64,000 bases of DNA from NCBI RefSeq assembly GCF_947461875.1, contig NC_091484.1, positions 61,245,760-61,309,759 of the forward strand. Reading direction: 5' to 3'. The stretch comes from Haliaeetus albicilla. Lineage: Eukaryota; Chordata; Aves; Accipitriformes; Accipitridae. Below, in pieces: positions 24,836 to 37,130 of the stretch. The notes beneath the pieces are model-generated. The model made no database searches. It worked only from the letters and a program-made list of their open reading frames with translations, and was not told the origin of the DNA. Numbering within the stretch: position 1 is the stretch's first letter; the number at the start of each line of letters is the position of its first letter. The translations under genes were made by a program, and so were the position numbers.

Positions 24836-26000
24836 GAGCAGTTGTAGCGGGTCAAACCAGAGGTCCAGCCTGACAACCTGTCTCGAATGGTGATGGTTAC
24901 CTAGGGAAGAATACAGGATCAAGGAGAGTACGTAGTGATACTTCTGGAATACCCTCCCAGCTCCCAGCAATATATGATTAAGAGATTACTTGAAAGAAAC
25001 CAAGGATTATGTCCTTTTTTTTAACATTGCTCAATGGAATTTTTTTCCATTATCTTGGTTTTTTATTTTTTTAAACTCTTGTAAACTCAGCAACTGCAGT
25101 GTCCTACAGCAAGAAGTTTCCCAGCTTACCATCATTTCCACAGTGCTCTGTGAAATTAATATTCACATCTATGTAGTTTTGAATCATTAGCCTACTTGTT
25201 TCATTTGATGACCCTACAGTCTGTATTGAGAGAGACAATGAAAAGTCTTTCCCTATTCAGCTTCTCTCTGTTACTCATGTTTATAGACCTCAAACAGATG
25301 TTTGAGTCATCTGTTTTCAGAATGGAGAGTCCTACATAATTTAGTTGTTCCTTGTACAGAAACCGTTCCATAACTTGGATCATCCATGCCTCCTTTTTCT
25401 TAACATTTCTATTTCTGCTGTATCTTTTTTTTCCTGGAGTGAATTAAAACTGCATGCAATATTCAAAATGCGGGTAGGCTGTGGATTTGTACAGTAGCAT
25501 AATGATATTATCTGTCTTGTTCACTATTCTTTTCCCAGCATTTTCTAACATCTGTTTGGTTTTTTAATCACTAATGAGCACTGAGCTAAAATTTTCATAA
25601 AATGGTTATAACCTTAAACTCTCTTTTTGAGTGGTAATAGTCTGTTCAAAGTCAATGTGCATCACTTTGCATTTATCTACATGGGATTTAATCTGTCACT
25701 TTACTGCCTAGTCAGTGAATCTTGTGAAGTCTCTTCTTCATAATCAGCCCTTGCCTTTACTTCACTGAATATCGTAATGTTCTCAGCAAGCTCTGCCACC
25801 TCACTTACATCCTCTTTTCCAGCTCACTAATGTTGAGGGCTGCCTGGACCACTGCATTCTCTGTGATGCCATTGGTAATCTCCCTCCCCTGGGAAATTTG
25901 CCTTTTGTTCCTATGGGATCTTTCCTATTTTTAGTCAATTTTTTATCGATGGGAGAATCGCCTCTCTTTGTTTCTTTACCAAGGGATGTTGCTACATGGC
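24836..26000 (-). mobile_element. Ancient CR1/L3-like LINE remnant, antisense
   Basis: A highly diverged LINE of the CR1/L3 clade, read on the minus strand. Landmarks recognised on the + strand, in the order expected for the reverse-complemented element: GGGTCAAACCAGAGGTCCAG (24850-24869), TTTATAGACCTC (about 25280), a block like CAATATTCAAAATGCGGG (about 25457), TTGAGTGGTAATAG (about 25627), TGCATCACTTTGCATTTATC (25659-25678), TGCCTAGTCAGTG (about 25706), and CTCTGCCACCTCACTTAC (about 25791). The same series occurs in old CR1 copies of turtles and crocodilians and in mammalian L3. Many small indels and stops show great age. The coding potential is gone. The ends are approximate. Confidence 0.8.
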
Positions 26001-29000
26001 CTGGGGAAATCCAAGGGAACCATATCTGATGGCTGTCATGTGTCTGTTCTCTCACTGGGTTGGGAAATGGAAATGCAGTTCTTGCTTCTGCTTTCTTCAA
26101 CGCATATGAACTTGTGTTTCAGGTTCTCTCTGCAACACTATATTATTAATTTCACAGGACCACATTGGGGTTTTGCTACTTGCCTAACACGTTGTCCACA
26201 AGCAACATGTCAAGAGTCCTATTGGGGAGTGACATATGCTGCTTTCTGAAGTCAGGGGGAAGTGTTTATGGTTCTTATTTTAGCTCCATCAGCAAAAGAA
26301 AATTATGAGCGATAGTGCCTCTGTGGCTGAATTTGTGGTTTATTGAAAACTGTGGCAGAGCCCACAAGATGAGGAGAGAAAATAATGTCTGATTTTAAAT
26401 TTCAGCTATTGGCTGCAGCTGCAGCTTTCAGAAAGCTTTTCAGCCCGGTTCCTGCCCCATTTTCTCCTAGCTTCCTTTACTGCAAAAGGAAGCTGAATTG
26501 CAACACTGAATGCTCCATGACTTAGGTTTTTTAGTATGCAAACAACTTAGGCTTTAAATGGCATGGCTTTGAGCATAGGAATTACCAGATGTACATTATT
26601 TAAGAAGGGGCTGAAGATACAAAAAATTTTAATACATTTTTTGAAGTCTGAATATGTAGCAATGTATTAGATGTTTTTAAAAAAATAGAAGGTGAATGAT
26701 TTAAGCTGTCTGCAAGGGGCTGAGTTTTTATGTTGATGTTTTATTGAGATGTCAGTCCCTCAATGAACTAATAGCCTCAGAATTCACAGTTACTTATCAT
26801 GTATCGAATAAAGCTGCTATATTCTTACAACTGGTGACAACTTCTGCAAGATGAAGGGGAATTAGTCTTTAACCAAATAAAGAATCCCTGCAGCATGGCA
26901 GTCCCACACTGATGAAGACAGCTGAGGAACTGAAAACATGCTACCTTTCAACAACCGAGGCTTTATTCATGTCTTGGAAACACCCCTGAGATTTGCATGG
27001 AGCTATGAAGAAAAGGTATTTAGCGATGATTTGCAAAGCACTGCCACACTCTTAATGTCTGTGACTAAAATCAAGTACAGTGTAAGATACTGCTGAAAAA
27101 GGACCTCATGCTGCCCTGGCGTGGCCTTGTCCTTGAGAGGAATATTTCTCAGGCTCTTAAAGTCAGAAGACCACCCAGTCTTTTCCTTGCAGGGTGGGGA
27201 AAACAAACAAATTACCTTCTTTGATGGTTGGGAAAAGAAAGTGATTGATAATTACTGCCTGTAGCATTTTAACCTGTAATTGTGGTATTCAGCCTGTATT
27301 TTCTGGCTGCATTTAGGCACTTCTTTAGAAAACTATCCAGATTTGATTTAGGTGTTTCAAGTAATGTCAGACTTCTAAAGCCCTCTGTCCTAATTTCCAT
27401 TCTGCAGACCATCTTCTGCACTTAGGTTTACTCCCATAGTCCTGGATAGAGGATAGCTCTGGATAGAGCTTATCTACCAGGACCCGGCTATTCTTGGTTT
27501 GAGCTCTTACAGCAAGACTCCTTGCAAAAAAGCAGACTAAAAGCGTTGAATGAATACTGCTTATGGGTTGCAAACTCATCCTTCGCTTTCCCAGCGCCTG
27601 CTTCCAAGGGCATTCCTGCTATGAGAGTAGATTTATAGAGGCTTATAAAACTGAAATGGGGGCATGTAAGTAATATTGTCATCTTGTCTCAAAGAGATTT
27701 TGATACTTTATTCCTTCCAGCACTTTGCCCAGAATTTCCTCCAAATGGTAAAAAGATTTAGATATCATTCCAGCTGCAGTCTTGAAGTACTATCTTTTAA
27801 TGGCAGTTGTAGAGCAAAAAAGCAAAAGAGGGAAGAAAGTCTGAATTTATCACTGGACCTTGTTGTGTTAATTATGAAAGATTAAGGCAATAGTATGAAA
27901 ATCATAAATAAAATTGAATAAATCACAAAGTTATATTTTGCAGGTGAGTCTTGGAAATCAGAGTGTTGGAGTATTTGTGTATGCAGTAAAAGCTATGTTA
28001 ACAATTATTATTTAATAACCTTGTTCTTTGGAGTGAAGAAAACCTGTCGTTGTCACTACTTGCTGCCTGTTCCCTATCCTCAGCTATGCTGCATGTAAAT
28101 GCATGTGCTATATTATGAGAGGTATTTGTATATCTCAGTGCAGACTTCCAGTTTGTAGAGGGAGATAACTAATATGATGTCATTTTATGTTGTCGGTGGA
28201 GAGCTTACTTGTGAGTCATCACATTGTTTGAAAAGTTTTTGTAAGAAATACAAAGCAGTTGGAATTAAATTGTCTTGGGTTATGTATTTATTCATGAGAG
28301 AGACAGATCCTCTACCTCTGAATAAGCTTAAACCTTGTATGACACCTTTCTATGCTGACGTTGCTTATTCTTGCCTTCACCCCAGGCAGTTTTGTGGCTT
28401 CTTGGAGCCTGATGAGACGAATCATTGTTACTTTTTCTCCCTTTTTGTCTTCTGCAAAACTGTTGCACAGAAGGAGCAGACTTCCCCTTGTAGGAGAAAT
28501 AGGATATGACACCAGAGTCATGTCAATGCGGTTTGCTCGGTGCTTGGACATTTTGCCCTTGCCAAACCTGGAGCACGGTCTCCCTTTTCGGGAGGAGGTA
28601 GCCACAGCCACGGGCTCCCTGTCCTGTCTGGGGAAAGCTCTCCAGCCTCACATCCCTTTCCCTGGGACATCTGTGCTGTTGTGCAGCATCCAGCCGCACC
28701 AGTGTTTTCAGAGGTAAACTTAGGTCTTGTACCCCTTTGTTACTGTTAGTATATTAAGTTCAGAAGAATAGGCTCTGATAATCCTGCTAGCTGTACTACA
28801 AGAAGATGGGAATACTAGAAAGAAAGGGAAGATAGGCAAAGACTTGATTTCCAAGATGAAAACCGAGACTGAGGTATAATGCAAGTCTTCAGGAGTTCAG
28901 CTGATGTGAGCAATTGAGGAGGAGGCTGCGAGGTGGCTTTCTTGCCAAGCGCAGGTCCTACAGAATCAGTGGGTCTGGCTGACAAAGGGGGAACAAGTCT

Positions 29001-29794
29001 GATCACTAGAAACTGAAGTTAAGTCAACTTTACCCTGAAGAAATAGGAAGCAATTTCTTAGCGCTGAGAATAATTAATCAGTCAATTAACTGTAACATAG
29101 TCTTTGAAATGAGAATGGGTATATTTGCAAAGCCACGTTAGCCCAGGTGCAGCAAGAAAGCCTGTATTTATGGGGGTGGTTGTTGCAGGGTGGAGGGTCG
29201 TGGCAGCCCTGCTGCTGCTGGACGTGGTGTGCCTGAGCTGCCAGCTCCATCAGCTACCTTCGTGGGCCTGCGTGCTGAAATGCCCTGAAATAACATGCTT
29301 GTAGCACTGGCAGCTCTGTATTAAAGACAGTGATTATAATCAACTGTCGTGCTTCAGCCTTTCAGCAGGTAATGTGCAACGTTCAGGCGGATTTGACCCC
29401 CTCCATGTACATTGGGCAATGTATGTTTCGAAGTGCTTTTCTTTTTCCCTTCAGGTTGTTTTCATGCAGAAGAGACTGACTGTGCTGGAGATGGTGACTG
29501 GATGTATGCACCACAGCTCTGAGGTTAAGATAGTTTGGGGTTTTTTTTAAGGCGGATGTCTGATCTGGGAAATTAAAGGCAGAGGAAAGAACTTTCCTCA
29601 GAATTAAGTCAGTTGGGAGCTTGATGTCCTTCTCTTTCTTATGCTGATCATCAGGGTAGATCTCATCACACGTGTGGTGGGGTTTGAAACAAATGCTAGT
29701 GCAGATGCAGCATTGGTCTTCTGAGATCAGTAATGTGTTCTTCATCTCATTTAAGTGTTTGGCCTTTGTGTGAGGATGCCATGTCAAATTTAAT
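26001..29794. other. Non-coding stretch, no gene recognised
   Basis: Unique sequence with no exon or classifiable repeat. Open frames (up to about 135 codons, near 29.4-29.8 kb minus) lack any recognisable protein pattern or flanking splice signals. Confidence 0.5.
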
Positions 29795-29866
29795 GGCTTG
29801 TGATAGATGGGAAGTCGGACAAGATAATCAAATAGTCCCTGTTGCCCTAAAGCTATGAAATCCTAA
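29795..29866 (+). mobile_element. Old CR1-clade LINE 3' tail, sense
   Basis: The string GGGAAGTCGGACAAGATAAT, followed by AAATAGTCCCTGTTGCCCTA and AGCTATGAAATCC, matches the 3' end of old CR1/L3-type elements (GACTAGATGATC ... GGTCCCTTCTGGCCTTAAA ... CTATGAATC) in order and spacing. Only the last 70 bp or so are recognisable; the sequence upstream could be further element sequence too diverged to see. It is in the opposite orientation to the other CR1 copies in the window. Confidence 0.6.
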
Positions 29867-32800
29867 ATACTGAAGAGTGAATTAATAAGCATGCATCCTG
29901 GCAGAACAGATTGGGCAGGCCTGAGAAAGAGCAGGAGTACCACTGCTGTCAGCTCTGATTGCTTTCTTACTAATCAGCTGTCTTAATGATAGCATCAGCA
30001 TGGTCTGGGTACGTCAGAGAGGCACTTTTGAAGGAAGGGGAGGTACATATTGTTGGAGAGGTCATGAAATCATTTCCAAGCTGGAAGTTCTACACTAGCC
30101 CGCTGCTCAAAAGCTTTACAAACCGCAACCTGTGACCATCCACGCTGGGTTAGAAATCAGATCCGCATGGAAACAAAGCTGTAAGAATTTATTCTGCTTG
30201 TCTTTATCTCTTTTCAGACATTCTGATTGTCATTTGCTGTGTGGTACTGCCTTTGTGGCAGGAGACAAGGGAGAAACTGTAGTAAGAACAATTAAAAATG
30301 CCAACTAATTTAGTCACTGTGGCGCTGACCTCTCTAGTGATTTTAGTCTGGGTCCCAGAAAAATATCTAGTTCTTGCCAGTGACATTGTGGAGAAAAGTC
30401 AAATATATGATTAAGTACAGACCAGAGATGAATAAAATAATAGTGTTCCCAAAAAAGTGACTTTTCAAGAAAGACCATCATCACGAATTGTGTGAATGCT
30501 GTGGGTTGGCAATACTGGTCCCATTGTATTAATTTCTAATCATTATTTACTAATTATTTTATTTAAACCATTCTTTTGCAGTAGAATATTTATCAGAATG
30601 GCCTGTTGATGAGTAAGTAGTTATGGTAATCACAACAAAACTTGAACTATTATATTATTTCTGGACGCAGGCTCCATCAAAGTACACATCAAAGTATTTC
30701 CTATTAATTCAAGCAATCACCTGACAATCTTATAAACTCCATGTGTACTTGGTAAGAGCTGAAATAAAGGATCTCTCAAGATTCTTTTGAAGTGTAATTG
30801 TACTTTGCGGAGAACAACTCTCGGTACCTTTGATCACTAAAGCATGCCACCTCATACATTTACAAACAGATCCTGCAGACATCCATGAAACCAGCAATAG
30901 TCAGTGTTTCAGGCGTTAAGCCTATTCTTCTGGCAGTGCTAAAAAGTTGGACCAATTTGAATCCAAACTCTCACCAGAGCTCTGTTTGAGTGAATTCATC
31001 CAAAAGGGAACTTAACAACCCCAAAATGCTTTACACTGGGGAGAAATAGAATTTGAATGTAGAGCAGATGGACTTAAAAGTGACCTTCTCCCCTCCCTTT
31101 CTTCCACCTCCCTCAGAAACAATTCCCTACACTGTTCCTTCCCACCCACATATTGCTTTTTATTTGATTAAACTCCAGTGATTGAAATTTCCGCGATGTA
31201 AGGCACATTTTCCTTTCACAGAGTTATTTGTTTGGTACCTTACAAAAACATATGTTCATATTTTGTATTTCTGTGTTTGCAGGCTGATCTCATTCCTTAC
31301 CATAGGTGATCCTGTAATGGGAAGTGTGATGTGTGAAGGGCTGGCCAGGCTGGCAGGCACGAGGAGGAGCTGTAGTGTGCCAGAGTCTTCAGTTCAAAGT
31401 TGGCTGTGCTGGTGGCAACATACTAATATTAATGTTAGCTTCGTACGGTGGGATGAAAACTGTGTGGGGCTAAAAAGTCTGAAATAAGGTGTTGCGTTAC
31501 ACGAGTCAGAAACATGCATCCTGTAATTATGCTCATTTAGCTCTGTTCTATCTTACCTCAGGCAGCGGGAAGGGAAGTCATGTTAAAGTGTATCTAGAGT
31601 TAGCTTTGTTGGGACTGTCCCAAATTAGAGAGGAAGATAAAAGTTATGGATGAAAGAGAAGAATCTTCTTTTTTTTTTTCTCTCCCCACTTGCATGTTAG
31701 TGCCTCTTTGTGATGACCACAGTCCTTTTCTCAGTTTGATTTAGGGCATGCACAAGTGTTTACTGCTTTCAGACCTTTTCGTTTATTTAAAAAATTGGAG
31801 GGGGGAGGAAGGAAACAAGAATAAAACTGGAAAACCTAACCTATTTAACATGAGGTAGGTGTCCACGTGTGAGAGTTGTGAGCTTGAGCAAAATGTCTTT
31901 TGGAGTGAATGAAGGATGCTCTGTTACTTGGAGATGTGCGAGACACTTAACAGCACAGTGCTTGTTGGTGGGAGGTGGGCTGGGACACCGCATCCTTTTT
32001 TGTACCTGAGAGCTCAGTGATGCCAAGTGGCAGGTGATTATAGCTGCTCCCCAGAGCCCCATTTGAAATGGAATTAGAAAGATGAATGTATCTTCTGCCT
32101 GAATATCTCATGTTCAACCTCTTAGTGACTCTTTTTAATAGTTGTTTTAGTGATTGAGGCTGGTGGTGGCTCTTGGCAGCACTGTCAGTCTCTGAACTTC
32201 TCTGAAGAGCTGAAACCTGTAGGTCTGCCAAGACACGATGAAATTCTGTTGCAGAGATGTGTAGAGAAGCTCATATTCAATTTTCTTTTTTAGTTCAGCT
32301 GGAGTGTTACCATTTCACTCCTTGGGCTAATTTTTCCTCGCAAGTATGAGAGTTCTTAACTGAACTGGAATGTAGGGAGTATAAATATTGAAACTCTCCA
32401 CAGATTTTTTAACAGCGAAGGTAATTTCATGATAAATAATCCCAGAGGTTGTATTAGATTGTTTGTCATTGTAAATTTTAAAATCAAGTTCAGATGTTTT
32501 CCTTTAATTTAACCACTGGATAGTTTAACCACTATCCTTGCATTAGAAACAGGACCCAGGTCACGGAAAGCCCTTACTAAGCAGATGAGACCAAACGATC
32601 ATAAAGTGCCCCTCCACAGCTTAAAAACCTTTGATTCCTTGTCGTACAATACCAAATCACGAGACAATTAATTTTAAAATAGTGTGAACCTCTTTGCCCC
32701 CAGATCTACTTGCATGGATTCGTATCGATAGACCTCAGAGACTTTATTCATTTTGCTTGTACAAACTAGTGGCTAGTATTATATCTTTGATAATACACTA

Positions 32801-35800
32801 TCTGAACATAGTCCTTTTCTTTTAGGAGTGAGTCTGGTTTAGTTTTAAGCATTGAGAGACTACAGCAAGGACGACAGTGAACTCGCTGAGCACAAATGAG
32901 AACAGAGATGCGCTCAAATGAATTGCAGCACTGAAGCTGCTCTCTGCTGGCTGAGGTGGAAACCAGAGTTTCACCCCCGTCGGGGCTGTTTTTCCATAGT
33001 TGGTTAAAGTTATTTTCTCCATTTCAAATCTGACCAGTTGGTAGCGAATGGCCACCCACAATTCCCTGGCATGGAGGGGAGGTTTCCCGACTCACTGGAG
33101 CATCCTCTGGGTGCTCCCTTCCTCCAGGGAAGGCCCAAGACATCTCTGGCTGGGGAACGGCTTGGAGAGGTGCTGCAGTATGACCTGCTTGGGTGCTCGT
33201 AACTCCTCCCAGACTTCTGCCTCACCACTCCAGATCTAATATTTATTGTGTTTCTGGACTATTGTAGGCTAGACAGCGGTTGGCTGGTTCCTGCGGAGAG
33301 CATTCATGATATTTTTCTCAGTGGCTACATGATTTCACATGGGCATGGAGACAGGTCTTTAATTATGGGATGCCTCTTCTGATTTAACTATTAATAATTA
33401 ACTTCCCAGTTTTTTAGTTGTGAATAATTGCTAGAGCCATGGAGTTGTTGTATATTATAAGTTTGACTAATTGAGCGCAGCCAGTATTTGTTAATCGTTC
33501 CTTTTATGCACATGCTAAACCCAGAAGTGTTTAAGTTGCTCTGAGACATTAATTTTAAACACAATTAAAACAGCATAACCTGTTAGCAATTACTCTCCCT
33601 GCATTGTTTTGATACTGATGGGTCCAGATCTGAGCACAGTAATTAAAAGGAACCACTGTTATTGTTGATCCCAAAGATAAACAAATGCTGATTACATGCT
33701 GTGAACTGGTTAATCAAGTTTATTTAACTTGTTGTTAGTGATTCATCCCAGTGACTGTGCTGGGGAGCTCTTTATTTGAGCCTAAGAGTATAATGGTTCT
33801 GGCTGTCTCCAGATTCTCAGCTGGTAAAGGAGTTTCACCAATTCTTTTAAATAGTCTTAGCTAACATCTTAAGGAATGGCATTGTTACATATATTATTTA
33901 AATGCAGTTTGGGACGGAGGACTTTTCCCTTAAAGTCAGGACATGGTTTGGGACCTTACTGTCGCAACTATTCCTTGTCCTGAGCAGCGGCAGAGGCGAT
34001 TATGTTTCCTCTGAGGCTGGGCAGGCTCTTTTGTTTTGTTTGATTTTGATGATACTGAAGCGTGCCATGTTTAGTCTCACCTTTTGCCAATGCTCTTTAA
34101 TCCAGTTGGAGAGACTACTTCTGCAGCCACAGAAGTTCTCCTAATGTGACACCAGGTTTCAAGTCACACATCCACAACCAAATAAGCAATCTTTCTTAGA
34201 TCATCTCTGCATTTTGGGGTCCATGCTGCTCAGGCCCCTTAGCAGCATCAGCAATGACATTTAGTGTCAGTCTCAGCAGTGGGAGCATCTTGCTGTGGCC
34301 GTGAAAGCAACAGCTTCAGACCAAGCTGGCACCATCCCAAGGGGCACCTGGCTGGTCACTAGGACATGTCAGTGGGGGAGTCAAGAGACTAACTCTCTGT
34401 CTTGTGCTCTTGGCTGTGGAAACTAATGGTGCTGGCTAAAAGTAGACATTTTAATGTTTTGGTTTGGTTTTTTTTTTTTTTTAGTCTTAAACTAATTTTC
34501 TAGGGTTTTTTTTTCCCCACCGTGGATGGAGGTAAAGCCTTCTAAGGGGCTAGAGTGCATTGGGTTTGATCTTATTAAAGCTCTTGCTACAAATTGTACT
34601 GATCTCCAGAGCTAACCCTGTTTTTTTACGGGGCTGCAAGAGCATCTCCCTTTTAGGCATTTGTAGGCAAGTATGTTTTGTGCTTTCTGTTGCGTTATTT
34701 CAGGATAAGGTCTTTTAAAATGTCCTTAATTTCCTAACTCTCAGTTTCTGAGGCCTGTGTACAGGTAATGTCTTGGTACAGCTTTCGTTTTGCTACTCCA
34801 GGCAACTGCACTGGCTTTCTTTTCCCATCAGGGGTTTCTGAGTTATTTTTATATTTCTTGAAGTTGGTGGTGTTCAGTGATCACTATTCCTGTAAGATCC
34901 CTTCTCTCCTTCCAGCTGGCTGTGAATGTAAATTGCAAGAGGATCATCACGCTTGCCAGACTCTGGAAAACCTCAGTGTTAAAGGCACATTATTCCTCCA
35001 TATCACAAAAGGCAACATCAGATAAGTGGGATGGCTGGCCATCACTTCTCCTCCTAAAATAGTCCACAATCAGAATGAGCAGGAGTAACCCAAGGCCAGT
35101 AAAAACACTACTCTAAATACAATGTGTATCACACTGTTTTCTTTATATTGCAGGGCAACTACAGGAGTATTCTGTTGGGAGCACTCTACTGCAGACCTTA
35201 AATAACAGTGCTAATGTTTAGATTGTATTTTCATCTTTTCTATGTTTTCCGTGCCAGATTTCTGGGACATTTGCCAGGTTCCGAGACCATATAGAATTAA
35301 TTGTTAAAAGGGAAAATAAGTATTTCTTAAGTGCTGGAGAATATGTATGTCTGATCTAATGAACAATAGTTTTGTTATCAATTGTTAGTTGTAATTTACT
35401 CAAATGTTTTTTCTGTCTGGAAGGAGGAGGATTGGGCCATGAGGAAGTGATTCTCCTTGAGCTTCTGTATTGAATTTATATACACACAAAGCATTTCTGC
35501 ATTCAATAATCTAAGTAGACAGGATGACATTTCTGCCAGATAGAGGTGTAGAAGGAAACATAGGGGAATTTTCCTAGCCTGTTTGGACTGGGTGGTTGAG
35601 AGGTCATTGCAAGCAATTTAGCTGATGTTATATTGAAGTCAGAGTTGAAGAAAGCTTGGAAGATGAGATTATGCTAGATCTGTGTAAAAAGACATCCAAG
35701 ATACTAGCTGTTGTCTGGTGTTGCAGTATGAGGTTGATTTAAATGAGAAATCTCATATTTTTATTAATATCTCAGTTATGCTTTGTTCTTAACCTAATTC

Positions 35801-36150
35801 AGAAGTTGTCCGCAGATAAACTTTCTGGTCTTGATGCTGTAACTCAACACTCGGTTTGTTGCACCATCTCTGGCTCTGCGTTAAGATTTTGATAGACTAA
35901 TTCGGTCTGATATTCTCCACTAAATCAACACACGTGGCAGCTGCTGGAATCTGTGGGATTTGATCTCGTCCTTCTCCGCCACGCTATTTTTTGCCTCACA
36001 GCCCAGTGGATCTACCGATTCTCACGCAGGCTTCCGGCCTCTGATCTGCCAAAAGAGAATTAGTTCTCTGTTTCTATACGCTTTGCTACCGAGGCTTCAA
36101 AATCCCCCTTAACCGAAGTCCCCGCTCACGGATTGCTACCATTCGTTTTT
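29867..36150. other. Upstream flank of KIAA1217, no gene recognised
   Basis: No supported exon or repeat. Most of it is AT-rich. A stretch at about 33.35-33.75 kb is repeat-free, uniform and dense in TAATT-type motifs, resembling vertebrate conserved non-coding elements, but conservation cannot be shown from one sequence. The final 300 bp leads into the promoter. Confidence 0.5.
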
Positions 36151-36258
36151 ATTGGCTCCACTAAAGTTGCATTCCTGTATCTTGATTTTTCCCCAATTCA
36201 TTCTCCGAGCAGCTTGAAAGAATTCGGCAGAAAACAAAACCTCAAAGCGCTTATATAA
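36151..36258 (+). promoter_or_regulatory. Possible CCAAT and TATA elements
   Basis: An inverted CCAAT box (ATTGG, 36151-36155, in ATTGGCTCC) and a TATATAA string (36252-36258) lie about 100 bp apart, just upstream of the CpG island and 520-627 bp before the KIAA1217 ATG. They could position transcription starts near 36285. The main start may instead lie inside the CpG island with no TATA, as is common for such promoters. Confidence 0.3.
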
Positions 36259-36634
36259 TGAATTACTTTTAAACGAGACGCTAAAAAAGACAGAGGAGCA
36301 TTTATCAGGAATGTTTGTGGGCTTGGTGGTTACGAGCTTAAAAAAATATGCTGTGGAAAGGCTTTTGTCCCATGACAGAGATTTAAAAGGCTACGGATTC
36401 GGATTCCAGCAGAGACCCGGGCCTGTAATCATGTTTGAAACGTTCCCTTTCATAAGGCTCCCCGGCTGCAGCGGGAAGCGAGCCGGCTAGGGGCTCGCCT
36501 GCAGAAAAGCCCATCACCTGTTGGGGCCCCGGGCTCGGGGGGCTCGGCCGGCCGCCGCCGCCCGCCCTGCCCGCCGCTGCGGCGAGGAGCCCCGCTCCCG
36601 GCACCGCGGGCACGCCGGGGGCCTGCGGGGGGAC

Positions 36635-36669
36635 CCGGCACCGGCACCGGCACCGGCACCGGCACCGGC
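36635..36669 (+). repeat. (CCGGCA)n hexanucleotide repeat in 5' UTR/promoter
   Basis: Five perfect CCGGCA units plus a partial sixth, 109-143 bp before the KIAA1217 start codon. Each unit contains a CpG, so the array is both mutable in length and a cluster of methylation sites. If transcribed it sits in the 5' UTR. Confidence 0.95.
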
Positions 36670-36777
36670 GGGAGGGCGGCTTCCCTTTCGCCTCCCTGAG
36701 CCTGCAGCCTGGCGCTGACAGCCCGGGCGCTGCGGCTTCCAACTTGGAGAGGGGAGCTTGTGCGGTAGGCAGGGACA

Positions 36778-36847
36778 ATGGAGGAGAAGGAAAGCCAGAA
36801 ACTTGAGCTGTGCCTGGCTTGCTCGGCAGACAGCAGGCAGATGAAGG
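36778..36847 (+). CDS. KIAA1217: KIAA1217 (SKT, sickle tail) coding exon 1
   Basis: The first coding exon encodes MEEKESQKLELCLACSADSR followed by Gln-Met-Lys and one base of the next codon. The ATG has A at -3 and G at +4 (strong Kozak), and an in-frame TAG lies 12 nt upstream (36766-36768), so the start is well defined. The donor is AAGG|GTAAGT. The exon ends in phase 1, matching exon 2. As I remember human KIAA1217, it begins MEENESQKCEPCLPYSADRR, which aligns without gaps. The product is a large coiled-coil, proline-rich cytoplasmic/cytoskeleton-associated protein related to SRCIN1 (p140Cap). In mouse, Skt is expressed in the notochord and intervertebral disc, and its loss gives a kinked tail. 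The exon lies inside the CpG island. Other isoforms may start elsewhere. Confidence 0.93.
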
Positions 36848-37113
36848 GTAAGTAAGGGAAGCAGGCAAAGATGGAGTTACATTGCAACGTGCCCCTCGTT
36901 GCTGCTTTTTGTGACCGGAGGCAGAATGCATGGAGGGGGAAGGAAAAAAAAAAAAAGGCAAGCATGTCTGTCTTGTGCTAACGGCTCTGCAGATTTCCCT
37001 AACGCTCCGACTTTGCGAGTTTAACTTTCTCTTCAGAGATTCCTGTCTACCCTTTAAAGCAGGGAGCATGCTGTACTGCTGTCACAGTTTGCAGGACACT
37101 CGCTGCCTGGTGC

Positions 37114-37130
37114 GGGGGGGGCCGGGGGGG
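37114..37130 (+). repeat. Paired G runs
   Basis: Runs of eight and seven G separated by CC, about 270 bp into intron 1 at the downstream edge of the GC-rich promoter region. Such runs near a promoter can favour G-quadruplex or R-loop formation; the functional reading is inference. Confidence 0.7.

Larger units (their letters stand above)
36470..36850 (+). promoter_or_regulatory. KIAA1217 CpG-island promoter and 5' UTR
   Basis: A sharply bounded block of very GC-rich, CpG-dense sequence that ends over coding exon 1. It includes GC-box-like and GCCGCCGCC strings at about 36549-36572 and a CCGGCA repeat. From the ATG at 36431 to the coding ATG at 36778 there is no other ATG, so a leader starting in this block would be free of upstream ATG initiation sites. 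The transcription start cannot be placed from sequence. Long open frames on the minus strand across this block (up to 228 codons) come from its composition and are not treated as a gene. Confidence 0.8.

Noticed and set aside
31262..31305. Micro-exon-like segment with acceptor TTTGCAG at 31282 and donor ATAG|GTGATC at 31306
   Set aside because: At 23 nt, with no coding context or supporting neighbour exon, this is readily explained by chance.
36383..37069. 228-codon open frame on the minus strand across the CpG island, with a second overlapping one of 171 codons
   Set aside because: Composition effect of GC-rich DNA antisense to KIAA1217 exon 1. It reads through the CCGGCA repeat as dipeptide repeats and has no recognisable domain.
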